Shown here piece after piece: positions 55,109 through 64,000 of a stretch of 64,000 nucleotides of DNA. The notes under the pieces were generated by a model. It was not told the origin of the DNA and searched no databases. It saw only the letters and a program-made list of their open reading frames with translations. How positions within the stretch are numbered: position 1 is the stretch's first letter; every line of letters starts with the position of its first letter. Origin of the DNA: Rhizobium sp. CSW-27 (GTDB taxonomy: Bacteria; Pseudomonadota; Alphaproteobacteria; Rhizobiales; Rhizobiaceae); assembly GCF_018760785.1 (NCBI RefSeq), contig NZ_JAHHZO010000008.1:124001-188000 (forward strand). The letters are read 5' to 3'. The position numbers and the translations under genes were made by a program.

Positions 55109-56749
55109 TCAATGATGAAGATCGATGGAGGTTTTCTGGAAAATATCGTCGCCGGCATCGTGCGGTGGAATGGCCTGGCGTTCGATCATCCGGTGGACGC
55201 GCGGCCCATCCGGCCCGGCATGCAGGGCGCGGATGCGTGTCCAGACTTCCGAATCCGCCTGGGTGCGGCGCTGGTTATGGCGCACGTAATCGGCCCAGGT
55301 GGCGGTATGGTAGGTTTCGGTCCAGATGTCCGGGTTTTCGAGATCGCGCATCAGCGCCCACTGGCGGGCACCGTCACGGATGCGGATGCGGCGGCGCTCC
55401 GACATCAGGGCGAGAAACTCCGGCACGTTCTCCTCGCGGATCGTATAATCGACAAGCAGGACGATCGGACCGCTGCGCGGCTGCAGATCGAGACGCAGCG
55501 ACGGTTCCCGGAAGGTATTGGCCGGATCGAGATTGAGGGTCTCGAGCGAGGGAAGCGCAAATTTCCAACCCACCAGCGCGCCGAGCACCATCACGAGGCT
55601 CGCAATCATCAGCGAGGTGGCAACCCCATGCTCCTCCGCGATCGTGCCCCAGACCCAGCTGCCGACCGCGATACCGCCAAAGGCCGCCGTCTGGTAGAAG
55701 GAGAGCGCCCGGCCCACCACCCAGCGCGGCGTCGATAGCTGAACGGTCGTGTTGAACAGCGACAACGCCAGGACCCAGCAGGCCCCAGGCACGAGAAGGA
55801 TGAGGCAGGTCAGCCAGGTGGAGGTGGAGAGTGCGGCCACCACGGCGCTGGCCGCAAAGCCGGTAAAGGACAGCCGCACGATCATTTCGCTGGAACAGAG
55901 TTCGCGCAGACGCGCGTTCAGCATGGCGCCGCCGACCGCCCCGACACCAAAAGCGCCCAGCATGAAGCCATAGGTCAGCGGGCCGCCCGCCACCAGATCC
56001 CGCGCCACCAGCGGCAGAAGCGCCAGGATGGCGCTGGCCGACAGGCCAAACAGCGCGGAGCGGAACAGCACATTGATCAGCTTCGGCGACATGGCCACAT
56101 AACCGAAGCCGGCCGAGAGCGCCCGCCCCAGTGTTTCGCGCGGCAGCTTGCTGGACGGCAGTTCCGGGCGCCAGCGAAGCAGGGCGTAGATGAGCGCGAG
56201 ATAGCTGACGGCATTGGTGGCAAAGGCCGCAGCGGCGCCGAAACCGGCCACGATGGCCCCGCCGATCGCCGGCCCGAGGCTTCGGGTGATGTTGAAGCCG
56301 ACACTGTTCAGCGTCACTGCCGCCGGCAGGATGGCGCGCGGCACCATATCGCCGACCGAGGCCTGCCAGGAGGGATTGTTGAGTGCCGTGCCGCAGCCGA
56401 TCAGGAAGGTGAAGGTCAAAAGCAGCCAGGGATTGAGCCAGCCGAAGAACGCGAACAGCGTGAGCAGCAGCGAGACCGCCAGCATGAAGCCCTGCGCCGC
56501 CAGCATGATGCTGCGGCGGTTGAAATTGTCGGCAAGCGCACCGGCCACCAGCGAAAACAGCATGATCGGCAGCGCCGTCGAGGACTGGACGAGCGCCACC
56601 ATGTTCTCCGAGCTGGAGATGGCGGTCATCATCCAGGCGGCGCCGACCGCCTGAATCAACCCGCCGAAATTGGAGGCGATGCTGGCAATCCAGATGGTGC
56701 GGAATGTCTGGTGACCGAAAGGCGCCAGGGGAGAAACCCGCTCGGGCAC
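55109..56749 (-). CDS. MFS_3-type exporter with C-terminal soluble domain
   Basis: A 546-residue major facilitator of the MFS_3 (EntS-like) type with about 12 spans (residues 15-400), including ADNFNRRSIMLAAQ (the A-type loop) and NNPSWQASVGDMVPR. The last about 130 residues form a soluble alpha/beta domain resembling antibiotic-monooxygenase-like ferredoxin folds (VLLVDYTIREENVPEFLALM; ETYHTATWADYVRH). This fusion is known in MFS_3 proteins. The start is GTG with AGAGAGG upstream. Likely a small-molecule exporter of unknown substrate. Confidence 0.88.
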   Translation of the reverse strand: MPERVSPLAPFGHQTFRTIWIASIASNFGGLIQAVGAAWMMTAISSSENMVALVQSSTALPIMLFSLVAGALADNFNRRSIMLAAQGFMLAVSLLLTLFAFFGWLNPWLLLTFTFLIGCGTALNNPSWQASVGDMVPRAILPAAVTLNSVGFNITRSLGPAIGGAIVAGFGAAAAFATNAVSYLALIYALLRWRPELPSSKLPRETLGRALSAGFGYVAMSPKLINVLFRSALFGLSASAILALLPLVARDLVAGGPLTYGFMLGAFGVGAVGGAMLNARLRELCSSEMIVRLSFTGFAASAVVAALSTSTWLTCLILLVPGACWVLALSLFNTTVQLSTPRWVVGRALSFYQTAAFGGIAVGSWVWGTIAEEHGVATSLMIASLVMVLGALVGWKFALPSLETLNLDPANTFREPSLRLDLQPRSGPIVLLVDYTIREENVPEFLALMSERRRIRIRDGARQWALMRDLENPDIWTETYHTATWADYVRHNQRRTQADSEVWTRIRALHAGPDGPRVHRMIERQAIPPHDAGDDIFQKTSIDLHH

Positions 56750-56850
56750 GGTGGACCTCTCTGAGAATCATGCGTCACCGGTAAACTAGTCACCCAGCCC
56801 ATGGCGGCAAGCACAAAAGAGGCCCCATCCGCAGCCTACCGCGCAAGGCC

Positions 56851-56879
56851 TTGCAATTGGCCGGTTTAGCGCGTATATG
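56851..56879 (+). promoter_or_regulatory. Promoter of the rimP-nusA-infB operon
   Basis: TTGCAA (56851-56856), 17 nt, TATATG (56874-56879): a good sigma70-type promoter. The expected start near 56886 gives a leader of about 110 nt before rimP. Confidence 0.75.
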
Positions 56880-56907
56880 ACCATTAAATTCTTGATCGGC
56901 AGATGAA

Positions 56908-56938
56908 GAGTGGGCCCGCGAAGGACCCGCTCTTTTTT
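56908..56938 (+). terminator. Terminator-like hairpin in the rimP leader
   Basis: GAGTGGG pairs with CCCGCTC (one G-U), continuing with a mismatch then CC/GG, and is followed directly by TTTTTT (56933-56938). It lies only about 20 nt after the predicted transcription start and 60 nt before rimP, so it would act as a transcription attenuator for the operon. Confidence 0.65.
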
Positions 56939-56998
56939 GTTAGGCGGTCAGGCAAACGGAACATCATCGCCGGGACGGCGACCACGCCGAAAGACCAC

Positions 56999-57589
56999 AT
57001 GCAGGACAGCCAGAAGGAAGCGCGTCTCATCGTCGAGACGGGTCTCGACCTCAGGATTGCGGAAATCATCGAGCCGACACTGGAGGCGATGGATTTTCGC
57101 CTCGTCCGGGTGCGGCTTCTCAACCAGAACGGCCTGACGCTGCAGATCATGTGCGAGCGCAACGACGGCACGATGACCGTGGAGGACTGCGAGGCGGTCT
57201 CCATGGCGGTTTCGCCGGTTCTCGATGTGGAAGATCCGATCGATAAGGCGTATCATCTGGAAGTGTCCTCGCCCGGAATCGACCGGCCGATGGTGCGCAA
57301 GTCCGATTTCGTCCGCTGGAGCGGGCATCTGGTGAAGTGCGAGACCTCCGTTCTGCTCGACGGCCGCAAGCGTTTCCGCGGCAAGATCGCCGAGACGGAC
57401 GAGAACGGCTTCACCCTGGAGCGCGATCAGGTGGCCTATGGCGAAGAGCCACGCGTGATCGTTCCCTATGCGGCGCTGGCGGAAGCCAAGCTGATCCTGA
57501 CGGACGACCTGATCCGGGATGCGTTGCGCGCCGACAAGCTGGCCAAGGCGGAAGCCGCCAACCAGAACGACGAAGCCGACGAAGACTGA
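56999..57589 (+). CDS. rimP: Ribosome maturation factor RimP
   Basis: RimP helps assemble the 30S subunit. Its 196 residues have [54 protein letters not shown] (signature) and a C-terminal SH3-like part. The frame opens at ATG 56903, but that would translate the terminator hairpin; ATG 56999 gives the family N-terminus, despite a weak ribosome binding site (AAAGA). It is first in an operon with nusA, ylxR-L7Ae and infB. Confidence 0.93.
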   Translation: MQDSQKEARLIVETGLDLRIAEIIEPTLEAMDFRLVRVRLLNQNGLTLQIMCERNDGTMTVEDCEAVSMAVSPVLDVEDPIDKAYHLEVSSPGIDRPMVRKSDFVRWSGHLVKCETSVLLDGRKRFRGKIAETDENGFTLERDQVAYGEEPRVIVPYAALAEAKLILTDDLIRDALRADKLAKAEAANQNDEADED

Positions 57590-57656
57590 ACCGAACCCAT
57601 TTGGCCCGCCGCACCCCGGCAGGCAGCAGACATTCGATCTACGGAGACCGACGACA

Positions 57657-59282
57657 ATGGCAGTGAGTGCGAACCGGCTAGAACTTCTGCAGATCGCAGA
57701 TGCAGTGGCGCGCGAAAAGGTCATCGACCGCGAGATCGTTCTGGCCGCCATGGCCGACGCGATCCAGAAGGCGGCCCGCTCCCGCTACGGCACGGAAAGC
57801 AACATCCGCGCCGACATCAATTCCAAGACCGGTGAGATCCGCCTGCAGCGTCTGCTGGAAGTGGTCGAGCAGGCCGAAGACTACAGCACGCAGATCCCGC
57901 TGCTTCTGGCCCGCGACCGTAACCCGGACGCCAAGATCGGCGATTTCATTGCCGATCCGCTGCCGCCGATGGATTTCGGCCGCATCGCCGCCCAGTCGGC
58001 CAAGCAGGTGATCGTGCAGAAGGTGCGCGAGGCCGAGCGTGACCGCCAGTATGACGAGTTCAAGGACCGCGTCGGCGAAATCGTCAACGGCACCGTCAAG
58101 CGCGTCGAATATGGCAATGTCATCGTCGACCTCGGCCGTGGCGAAGGCATCATCCGCCGCGACGAGATGATCCCGCGCGAAAACATGCGCTATGGCGACC
58201 GCGTCCGTGCCTATGTCTACGACGTGCGCCGCGAGCAGCGTGGCCCGCAGATCTTCCTGTCGCGTACCCATCCGCAGTTCATGGTGAAGCTCTTCACCAT
58301 GGAAGTGCCGGAAATCTACGACGGCATCATCCAGATCAAGTCGGTGGCCCGTGACCCGGGTTCGCGCGCCAAGATCGCCGTGATCTCGAACGACTCGTCC
58401 ATCGATCCGGTCGGCGCCTGCGTCGGTATGCGCGGCTCCCGCGTCCAGGCGGTTGTCGGCGAACTGCAGGGCGAAAAGATCGACATCATCCCGTGGTCGG
58501 CCGATCCGGCCTCCTTCATCGTCAACGCACTGCAGCCGGCGGAAGTCGCCAAGGTCGTGCTCGACGAAGATGCGGAGCGCATCGAAGTGGTGGTTCCGGA
58601 CGAGCAGCTGTCGCTCGCCATCGGCCGTCGCGGCCAGAACGTCCGTCTTGCCTCGCAGCTGACGGGCTGGGACATCGACATCATGACGGAGGCCGAGGAA
58701 TCGGAACGCCGCCAGAAGGAATTCAACGAACGCACCAACCTGTTCATGGATGCGCTCGACGTGGACGAGATGGTCGGCCAGGTTCTCGCTTCCGAAGGCT
58801 TCGCCCAGGTGGAAGAACTTGCCTATGTCGATCTCGACGAGATCTCCTCGATCGACGGTTTCGATGACGACACCGCCAACGAGATCCAGACCCGTGCCCG
58901 CGAATATCTCGACCGCATCGAAGCGGAAATGGATGCCAAGCGCCGCGAACTCGGTGTGTCCGACGAACTGCGCCAGATCGAGGGCCTGACTGGCAAGATG
59001 CTGGTGGCGCTCGGCGAGGATGGCATCAAGACCGTGGAAGACTTTGCCGGCTGCGCCGCCGACGACCTGATCGGCTGGACCGAACGCAAGGACGGCGAGA
59101 CGAAGAAGTACGAAGGCATCTTCTCGAAGTTCGACGTCTCCCGCGTCGAGGCAGAGAACATGATCGTCCAGGCGCGTCTGCTGGCCGGCTGGATCACCGA
59201 AGAGGATCTGGCCCGCGAACAGGTCGAAGAGACCGAGGAAGACGGCGCTGACGAGGAGGCGGACGCCGCTGCCGAACAATGA
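57657..59282 (+). CDS. nusA: Transcription termination/antitermination factor NusA
   Basis: NusA binds RNA polymerase and nascent RNA, promoting pausing, termination and antitermination. The 541 residues comprise an N-terminal polymerase-binding domain, S1 (about 130-200, [21 protein letters not shown]), KH1 and KH2 ([40 protein letters not shown]) and two C-terminal acidic HhH repeats. Start ATG 57657 with GGAG upstream. An upstream extension overlaps rimP and is not real. Its stop overlaps the next start (ATGA). Confidence 0.96.
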   Translation: MAVSANRLELLQIADAVAREKVIDREIVLAAMADAIQKAARSRYGTESNIRADINSKTGEIRLQRLLEVVEQAEDYSTQIPLLLARDRNPDAKIGDFIADPLPPMDFGRIAAQSAKQVIVQKVREAERDRQYDEFKDRVGEIVNGTVKRVEYGNVIVDLGRGEGIIRRDEMIPRENMRYGDRVRAYVYDVRREQRGPQIFLSRTHPQFMVKLFTMEVPEIYDGIIQIKSVARDPGSRAKIAVISNDSSIDPVGACVGMRGSRVQAVVGELQGEKIDIIPWSADPASFIVNALQPAEVAKVVLDEDAERIEVVVPDEQLSLAIGRRGQNVRLASQLTGWDIDIMTEAEESERRQKEFNERTNLFMDALDVDEMVGQVLASEGFAQVEELAYVDLDEISSIDGFDDDTANEIQTRAREYLDRIEAEMDAKRRELGVSDELRQIEGLTGKMLVALGEDGIKTVEDFAGCAADDLIGWTERKDGETKKYEGIFSKFDVSRVEAENMIVQARLLAGWITEEDLAREQVEETEEDGADEEADAAAEQ

Positions 59283-59956
59283 TCGCGGCGCCCGAACATG
59301 ACGCGGACGACGAGGAACTGGTCGTGAACGATCGCACCTGCATCGTCACGCGCGAGGCGACCGATCCGGCGGACCTCATCCGCTTCGTCGCGGGGCCGGA
59401 TGGCCAGGTGGTGCCGGATCTGAAACGCCAGCTGCCGGGTCGCGGCTGCTGGATCCGGGCCGAGCGGGCCCTGGTCGAGCGGGCGATGCAGCGCAAGCTG
59501 TTCTCGCGGGCGCTGAAGACGGAGGCGAAGGCCTCCGTCGATCTCGCCGATCTGGTCGACCGCCTGCTGGTGGCCGACATGGTCGGCATGATGAACATGG
59601 CGCGCAAGGCGGGCCAGTTCGTCTCCGGCGCCATGAAGGTGGATGCCGCCGTTCGTGGCGGCGAGGCCGTGGGCGTGTTTCATGCGGCCGATGCCGCCGC
59701 CGACGGCGTGAGAAAGATTGACCAGGCCCGCAAGGCCTGGCGGCTCGGAACGGATGCCGAGGAGGACATACCCTCCTTCCGGCTTCTGACCGCGGCCGAA
59801 ATGGACGAACTGATGGGCCAGAATGCTTTTATCCATGCCGCGGCGCTTGCCGGACAGGCGGGTGAGGGTGTAGTGAAGCGCGCAACCAAGCTCGAAACGT
59901 ACCGCAATGGCGGTCACTCCGGAGCGAATGGCGGCGCTGGCCGGTCAAGGACATGA
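59279..59956 (+). CDS. Fused YlxR/L7Ae RNA-binding protein
   Basis: A 225-residue fusion of two RNA-binding modules that are separate in many bacteria. The N-terminal YlxR (DUF448) part has [19 protein letters not shown] and [19 protein letters not shown]. The C-terminal part is L7Ae/YlxQ-like ([20 protein letters not shown]). The position between nusA and infB is standard, and a role in RNA metabolism is expected. The fusion is common in alphaproteobacteria. It ends about 100 bp before infB. Confidence 0.92.
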   Translation: MIAAPEHDADDEELVVNDRTCIVTREATDPADLIRFVAGPDGQVVPDLKRQLPGRGCWIRAERALVERAMQRKLFSRALKTEAKASVDLADLVDRLLVADMVGMMNMARKAGQFVSGAMKVDAAVRGGEAVGVFHAADAAADGVRKIDQARKAWRLGTDAEEDIPSFRLLTAAEMDELMGQNAFIHAAALAGQAGEGVVKRATKLETYRNGGHSGANGGAGRSRT

Positions 59957-60025
59957 CGCGGTTACCGGCAATTGCCGGCCGCCGCATTGGAAGACATGTA
60001 TTGAACGACAGGTCCTGATGGTTTC

Positions 60026-60059
60026 CATCCGTTCCTGTCGGAAGGAACAGGAACGGATG
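60026..60059 (+). promoter_or_regulatory. Perfect hairpin covering the infB start codon
   Basis: A 13-bp perfect inverted repeat, CATCCGTTCCTGT (60026-60038) and ACAGGAACGGATG (60047-60059), has an 8-nt loop CGGAAGGA. The loop holds a Shine-Dalgarno-like GGAAGGA, and the last three bases of the 3' arm are the infB ATG. It could regulate translation initiation of infB. Confidence 0.8.
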
Positions 60060-62843
60060 ACCGACAGTAAAGACGACAAGACAATCAGCGTTACGGGAAA
60101 GAAGACCCTCACCCTGAAGCCCTCAGGGATGGCCCAGGGTACCGTACGCCAGGATATGGGTCGCGGTCGCACCAAGGCGGTCGTGGTGGAGACGCGCAAG
60201 CGTCGCCCGCTCCGCCCGGAAGATGAAAAGCCGATTACACCGGTGGCAGCCCCTGCCCAGCCGCAGCAGCGCCCGGCCGAGGCAGCAGCGCCGGCTCCGC
60301 AGCCGCGCCCGGCCCAGCCCGCGCCGCCGCCGCGCATCCACCAGCCCAACCAGCAGCAGCGTCCGCAGCAGGGCCAGCGTCCGCAGGGCCACCAGAACCA
60401 TCAGGGCCGCCCGCAGCAGCCGCAGCGCCAGCCGGACCGTCCGCGCGGCAATGTTCTGCATGACCTTTCGGCCAGCGAAATGGACGCCCGCCGCCGCGCA
60501 CTTGCCGAGGCGCAGGCCCGCGACGTGATCGAGGCCAAGCAGCGCGCCGAAGAGGAAGCCCGCCGCAAGGCCGAGGAAGCCCGCCGTGCCGAAGAGGCCC
60601 GCGCCGAGGAAGCCCGTCTGGCCGAGGAAGCCAAGGCTGCTGCCGAAACCGCAAAGCACGAAGCCGCGGTAGCACCTCAGCCGGCAGCCCCAGCCGAGCG
60701 CCCGACAGCGCCGGCACCTGCCCAGCCGGCACCGCAGCCGGTCGCCGCACGCGCTCCGGAATCGCGGCCGCAGGCCCCCCGCCCCGCCGCTCCCGGCGCG
60801 ACGCCGGCACCGACCGGTATCGCGCCGCGCAGCCGCAAGGCCTCCGACGACGAGGACGATGATCGCGGCCCCGCCCGCGGCCCGGCACGCGGCAAGGTTG
60901 CCGCACCGGCTCCCGCCAAGGTTCCCGCCCGTCCGAAGGAAGACGACCGCCGCCGCGGCAAGCTGACGGTGACCACGGCCGATGTCGACGAGGACGGTTC
61001 CGCACGCGGCCGCTCGCTGTCTGCCATGCGCCGCCGGCAGGAGAAGTTCCGCCGCAGCCAGATGCAGGAAACGCGCGAAAAGGTCATGCGCGAAGTCATC
61101 CTGCCGGAAACCATCACCATTCAGGAACTGTCGCAGCGCATGTCCGAACGCGCCGTCGACGTCATCAAGTACCTGATGAAGGAAGGCCAGATGATGAAGC
61201 CGGGCGACGTCATCGACGCCGACCTCGCAGAACTCATCGCGACCGAATTCGGCCATACGGTGAAGCGCGTTTCGGAATCCGACGTTGAGGAAGGTATCTT
61301 CAACGTGGCTGACGACGCGGGCGAGCTTCTGCCGCGTCCGCCGGTCGTTACCATCATGGGTCACGTCGACCACGGCAAGACCTCGCTGCTCGATGCGATC
61401 CGCAAGGCGAACGTCGTGGCCGGCGAAGCCGGTGGCATCACCCAGCACATCGGTGCCTATCAGGTCGAACAGAACGGCCAGAAGATCACCTTCATCGACA
61501 CCCCCGGCCACGCGGCGTTTACCGCCATGCGTGCCCGTGGTGCGCAGGTGACCGACATCGCGATCCTGGTGGTGGCGGCCGACGACAGCGTGATGCCGCA
61601 GACGATCGAGTCCATCAACCATGCCAAGGCGGCAGGTGTTCCGATCATCGTGGCGATCAACAAGATCGACAAGCCGACGGCGGATCCGCAGCGCGTTCGC
61701 ACTGCCCTGCTGCAGCACGAAGTGTTCGTGGAATCCATGGGCGGTGAAACGCTGGACGTCGAAGTCTCGGCCAAGAACGGCCTGAACCTCGACAAGCTGC
61801 TGGAAGCCATCCTGCTGCAGGCCGAAGTGCTGGACCTGAAGGCCAATCCGAACCGCACGGCAGAAGGTTCGGTCATCGAAGCCCAGCTCGACCGCGGTCG
61901 CGGTGCGGTTGCAACCGTTCTGATCCAGAAGGGCACGCTGAAGCCCGGCCAGATCATCGTGGCCGGCGACCAGTGGGGCCGCGTTCGCGCTCTCGTCAAC
62001 GACAAGGGCGAGCACGTCAAGGAAGCGCTGCCGGCCATGCCGGTCGAGATCCTCGGCCTGTCTGGCACTCCGGCTGCCGGTGACAAGTTCGCCGTGGTCG
62101 AGAACGAAGCCCGCGCCCGCGAGATCTCCGAGTATCGCCAGCGTCTGGCCCGCGACAAGGCGGCTGCCCGCCAGTCCGGTTCGCGCGGTTCGCTGGAACA
62201 GATGATGAGCCAGCTGCAGACCTCCGGCATGAAGGAGTTCCCGCTGCTCATCAAGGGCGACGTGCAGGGCTCGATCGAAGCCATTGCCGGCGCGCTGGAA
62301 AAGCTCGGCACCGACGAAGTGCGTGCCCGCATCGTCCATTCGGGCGTCGGCGGCGTGACGGAATCGGATATTTCGCTGGCCGAAGCCTCGAATGCCGCCA
62401 TCATCGGCTTCAACGTGCGTGCCAATGCCCAGGCCCGCACGCTGGCCGAGCGCACCGGCACCGAAATCCGCTACTACAACATCATCTACGATCTGGTGGA
62501 TGACGTGAAGGCAGCAATGTCGGGCCTGCTCTCGCCGGAACGCCGCGAAACCTTCCTCGGCAATGCCGAGATCCTCGAGGTGTTCAACATCACAAAGGTC
62601 GGCAAGGTCGCCGGTTGCCGTGTCATCGAAGGCAAGGTGGAGCGCGGTGCAGGCGTGCGTCTGGTGCGCGACAACGTGGTCATCCACGAAGGCAAGCTCA
62701 AGACGCTCAAGCGCTTCAAGGACGAAGTCTCCGAAGTGCCGGTCGGTCAGGAATGCGGCATGGCCTTCGAGAACTACGAAGACATCCGCGCCGGCGACAC
62801 GATCGAGTGCTTCCGCGTGGAACACGTCACCCGTACGCTCTGA
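60057..62843 (+). CDS. infB: Translation initiation factor IF-2
   Basis: IF-2 is the GTPase that brings fMet-tRNA to the ribosome. Its 928 residues include a long, low-complexity N-terminal region rich in Pro/Gln/Ala and a charged coiled-coil stretch ([20 protein letters not shown] at about 162-181). Domain G follows ([33 protein letters not shown]), and then the beta-barrel and fMet-tRNA-binding C-terminal domains. ATG 60057 is taken, and it sits at the tip of a hairpin; an upstream in-frame ATG at 60018 could give a longer form. A terminator follows the stop. Confidence 0.96.
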   Translation: MTDSKDDKTISVTGKKTLTLKPSGMAQGTVRQDMGRGRTKAVVVETRKRRPLRPEDEKPITPVAAPAQPQQRPAEAAAPAPQPRPAQPAPPPRIHQPNQQQRPQQGQRPQGHQNHQGRPQQPQRQPDRPRGNVLHDLSASEMDARRRALAEAQARDVIEAKQRAEEEARRKAEEARRAEEARAEEARLAEEAKAAAETAKHEAAVAPQPAAPAERPTAPAPAQPAPQPVAARAPESRPQAPRPAAPGATPAPTGIAPRSRKASDDEDDDRGPARGPARGKVAAPAPAKVPARPKEDDRRRGKLTVTTADVDEDGSARGRSLSAMRRRQEKFRRSQMQETREKVMREVILPETITIQELSQRMSERAVDVIKYLMKEGQMMKPGDVIDADLAELIATEFGHTVKRVSESDVEEGIFNVADDAGELLPRPPVVTIMGHVDHGKTSLLDAIRKANVVAGEAGGITQHIGAYQVEQNGQKITFIDTPGHAAFTAMRARGAQVTDIAILVVAADDSVMPQTIESINHAKAAGVPIIVAINKIDKPTADPQRVRTALLQHEVFVESMGGETLDVEVSAKNGLNLDKLLEAILLQAEVLDLKANPNRTAEGSVIEAQLDRGRGAVATVLIQKGTLKPGQIIVAGDQWGRVRALVNDKGEHVKEALPAMPVEILGLSGTPAAGDKFAVVENEARAREISEYRQRLARDKAAARQSGSRGSLEQMMSQLQTSGMKEFPLLIKGDVQGSIEAIAGALEKLGTDEVRARIVHSGVGGVTESDISLAEASNAAIIGFNVRANAQARTLAERTGTEIRYYNIIYDLVDDVKAAMSGLLSPERRETFLGNAEILEVFNITKVGKVAGCRVIEGKVERGAGVRLVRDNVVIHEGKLKTLKRFKDEVSEVPVGQECGMAFENYEDIRAGDTIECFRVEHVTRTL

Positions 62844-62874
62844 GGCACGGGACAGACCGAACAGAACCATCCAG

Positions 62875-62900
62875 CGCCGGGCCTTCGTGCCCGGCGTTTT
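62875..62900 (+). terminator. Intrinsic terminator of the rimP-infB operon
   Basis: An 8-bp perfect stem (CGCCGGGC/GCCCGGCG) with a 6-nt loop, followed by TTTT, begins 32 nt after the infB stop. It closes the operon right after infB. Between 62901 and 63212 no gene is seen, only a possible -35-like TTGCCA at 63066 in an AT-richer stretch. Confidence 0.85.
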
Positions 62901-63212
62901 CGTGTGCGAGCACCGGTTTGTGCGGGCTGAGGCCGGGCGTGTTCAGCCGTGCCGGTCACGCCGGAAAGGCAATGCGTTCGCCCCAACTGCCGGCGCGCGC
63001 GACAATGCGACGCGGCCGAATCGGCAGACGCTCCGCCTTTTCGTGAAATTTCCGACACATTATTGTTGCCAACGGAAGTCAAGTTTACTATCGGGTAGGC
63101 CTTGAAGCACATGCGGCGACCTGGCCATGGATCGCAACGCGCCGCATTGTGAACCAGCCGGAAAGTGGCCTTGCGGCTGAGCGCCTGCCAGTGAAACCTC
63201 CGGAGTTTGCCC

Positions 63213-64000
63213 ATGCCGATCCTCTTGCCTCTGACCGCCCAGCCGGGGACCATGCCGAAGGCCCGGAAAGCGAGACTCGGCGCGGCAGCACTTCTGGTCG
63301 GCGCGGTGCTGATCTGCCCGGTGACCCATGCCCAGACCGCAGCGCCCGCCGATACCCAGGCCGCACCGGCCGGCACGCAACCGCGCCTTGCCGCCCCAAC
63401 CGCAACGACGGCACCCGACGCTGCAGCCACGACACCGGCGGCGGAGCCGACAGCGCCGGCCAATGTCCCGGCAGCAGCTCCGACGGAGACGAGTTCCCCG
63501 GCAACCGCAGCCGGACCGCAGGCGGCCGCGCCTCAGCCTGAAGCGACCGGCGCCGCCGCACAGCCAGCCGATGCAGCGCAACCCGTCGCAGGCGAACAGC
63601 CTGCAATCCAGGCGGCAGCGCCCGCGCCGCAGGCTGCCCCCGCCGATCCGGCACCGGCCGCCAGCGAGGCGGATCTCCTGACCCAGTTCATGCATCCGGC
63701 GCCGCGCACCGACATTCCGCACGATCTTTCGCCGGTCGGCATGTTCATGGCGGCGGACTGGGTGGTGAAGGGCGTCATGATGGGTCTTGCCCTCGCCTCG
63801 CTGATCACCTGGACGGTATGGCTGGCCAAGTCTCTGGAACTGGCCGGCGCCCGTCGCCGCGTCAACGCCGTGATCAAGGCCATCCGCAAGGCACGCACCC
63901 TGTCGGAGGCACTCGCCGCAACCGAGCGGCGCGGCGGCCCGGCAGCGCTGATGCTGCGGGAGGCGGCACAGGAATTGAAACTGTCGGAAGCGGCCCTCGA
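63213..64000 (+). CDS. exbB: TonB-system proton channel subunit ExbB (partial)
   Basis: ExbB is the inner-membrane motor subunit that powers TonB-dependent uptake of iron chelates. The window ends inside the gene (262 codons seen). An unusual extension precedes the ExbB core: a signal-like segment (LGAAALLVGAVLICPVTHAQ) and about 130 residues rich in Ala/Pro/Thr. The first core span is VVKGVMMGLALASLITWTVW, followed by a cytoplasmic charged region (RRRVNAVIKAIRKARTLSEA). The ATG has CCGGAG upstream; the in-frame ATG 39 bp later is an alternative. Long Ala/Pro N-termini are usual in rhizobial ExbB. Confidence 0.85.
   Translation, partial: MPILLPLTAQPGTMPKARKARLGAAALLVGAVLICPVTHAQTAAPADTQAAPAGTQPRLAAPTATTAPDAAATTPAAEPTAPANVPAAAPTETSSPATAAGPQAAAPQPEATGAAAQPADAAQPVAGEQPAIQAAAPAPQAAPADPAPAASEADLLTQFMHPAPRTDIPHDLSPVGMFMAADWVVKGVMMGLALASLITWTVWLAKSLELAGARRRVNAVIKAIRKARTLSEALAATERRGGPAALMLREAAQELKLSEAAL

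Noticed and set aside
56903..56998. Upstream ATG for rimP at 56903
   Set aside because: This start would translate the leader terminator and is absent from the family N-terminus.
59907..60056. 50-codon extension of infB overlapping the YlxR-L7Ae gene
   Set aside because: It would be read in another frame inside a real gene. ATG 60057 gives the known N-terminus, although ATG 60018 remains a possible minor start.
60180..61000. Repetitive Pro/Gln/Ala-rich DNA as possible tandem repeats
   Set aside because: It is coding low-complexity sequence in the N-terminal region of IF-2, normal for the protein.
1..64000. tRNA, rRNA, prophage, insertion sequence or CRISPR content
   Set aside because: None was seen on reading both strands; only core genes and short palindromic elements are present.

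Overview
The window reads as a stretch of core chromosome from an alphaproteobacterium of the Rhizobiaceae (Sinorhizobium/Agrobacterium/Rhizobium-like). The reasons are the high GC content, the rhizobial gene set (yejABEF, DUF1236, DUF1045-phnM-phnN, fused YlxR-L7Ae, CycM-type cytochrome c), the order SRP RNA-dnaX-ybaB-recR and rimP-nusA-ylxR-infB, alphaproteobacterial CTTG...TAT-type promoters, and rhizobial palindromic repeats. No prophage, insertion sequence, CRISPR array, tRNA or rRNA was seen. The genus cannot be fixed from sequence alone.

Layout. 1-4.6 kb: pseudouridine breakdown (psuK-psuG), a DUF1236 protein and pncB. 4.7-11.4 kb: the yejABEF peptide importer, unusually split between yejE and yejF by a toxin/antitoxin-like PIN pair. 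11.6-20.9 kb: mepA, mgsA, glk, an ABC exporter, dapB, gpmA, and a phosphonate salvage trio (DUF1045-phnM-phnN). 21-29.2 kb: polA, a membrane protein, a probable sRNA, a MarR regulator, an M20 peptidase, cspA, a second and very clear sRNA with three anti-Shine-Dalgarno loops, and ybaK. 29.7-35.6 kb: a class A penicillin-binding protein, then dnaK-dnaJ behind an RpoH-type promoter. 35.7-43 kb: slyX, recF, a MoeB/ThiF-like gene, a D-2-hydroxyacid dehydrogenase and adenosine kinase. 43-49 kb: an orphan terminator or sRNA, an AEC transporter, cytochrome c, kdsB-pheA, a DMT transporter, nudC and a HIT protein. 49.2-53.1 kb: 4.5S RNA, dnaX, ybaB, a MOSC protein and recR. 53.1-56.7 kb: a lytic transglycosylase with a palindromic element in its N-terminal coding region, a GNAT protein and an MFS exporter. 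56.8-62.9 kb: rimP-nusA-ylxR/L7Ae-infB, with a leader terminator at the front and a terminator at the end. 63.2 kb to the end: a truncated exbB.

Together the genes serve replication and repair (polA, dnaX, recF, recR), translation and transcription machinery (rimP, nusA, infB, ffs), protein folding (dnaK, dnaJ), envelope synthesis (PBP1A, mepA, lytic transglycosylase, kdsB) and central metabolism. The less ordinary content is in RNA and small insertions: two or three sRNA loci, a hairpin covering the infB start codon, a terminator in the rimP leader, the PIN pair inside yej, and the palindromic insertion in the transglycosylase gene. I found no large undescribed multi-gene system.
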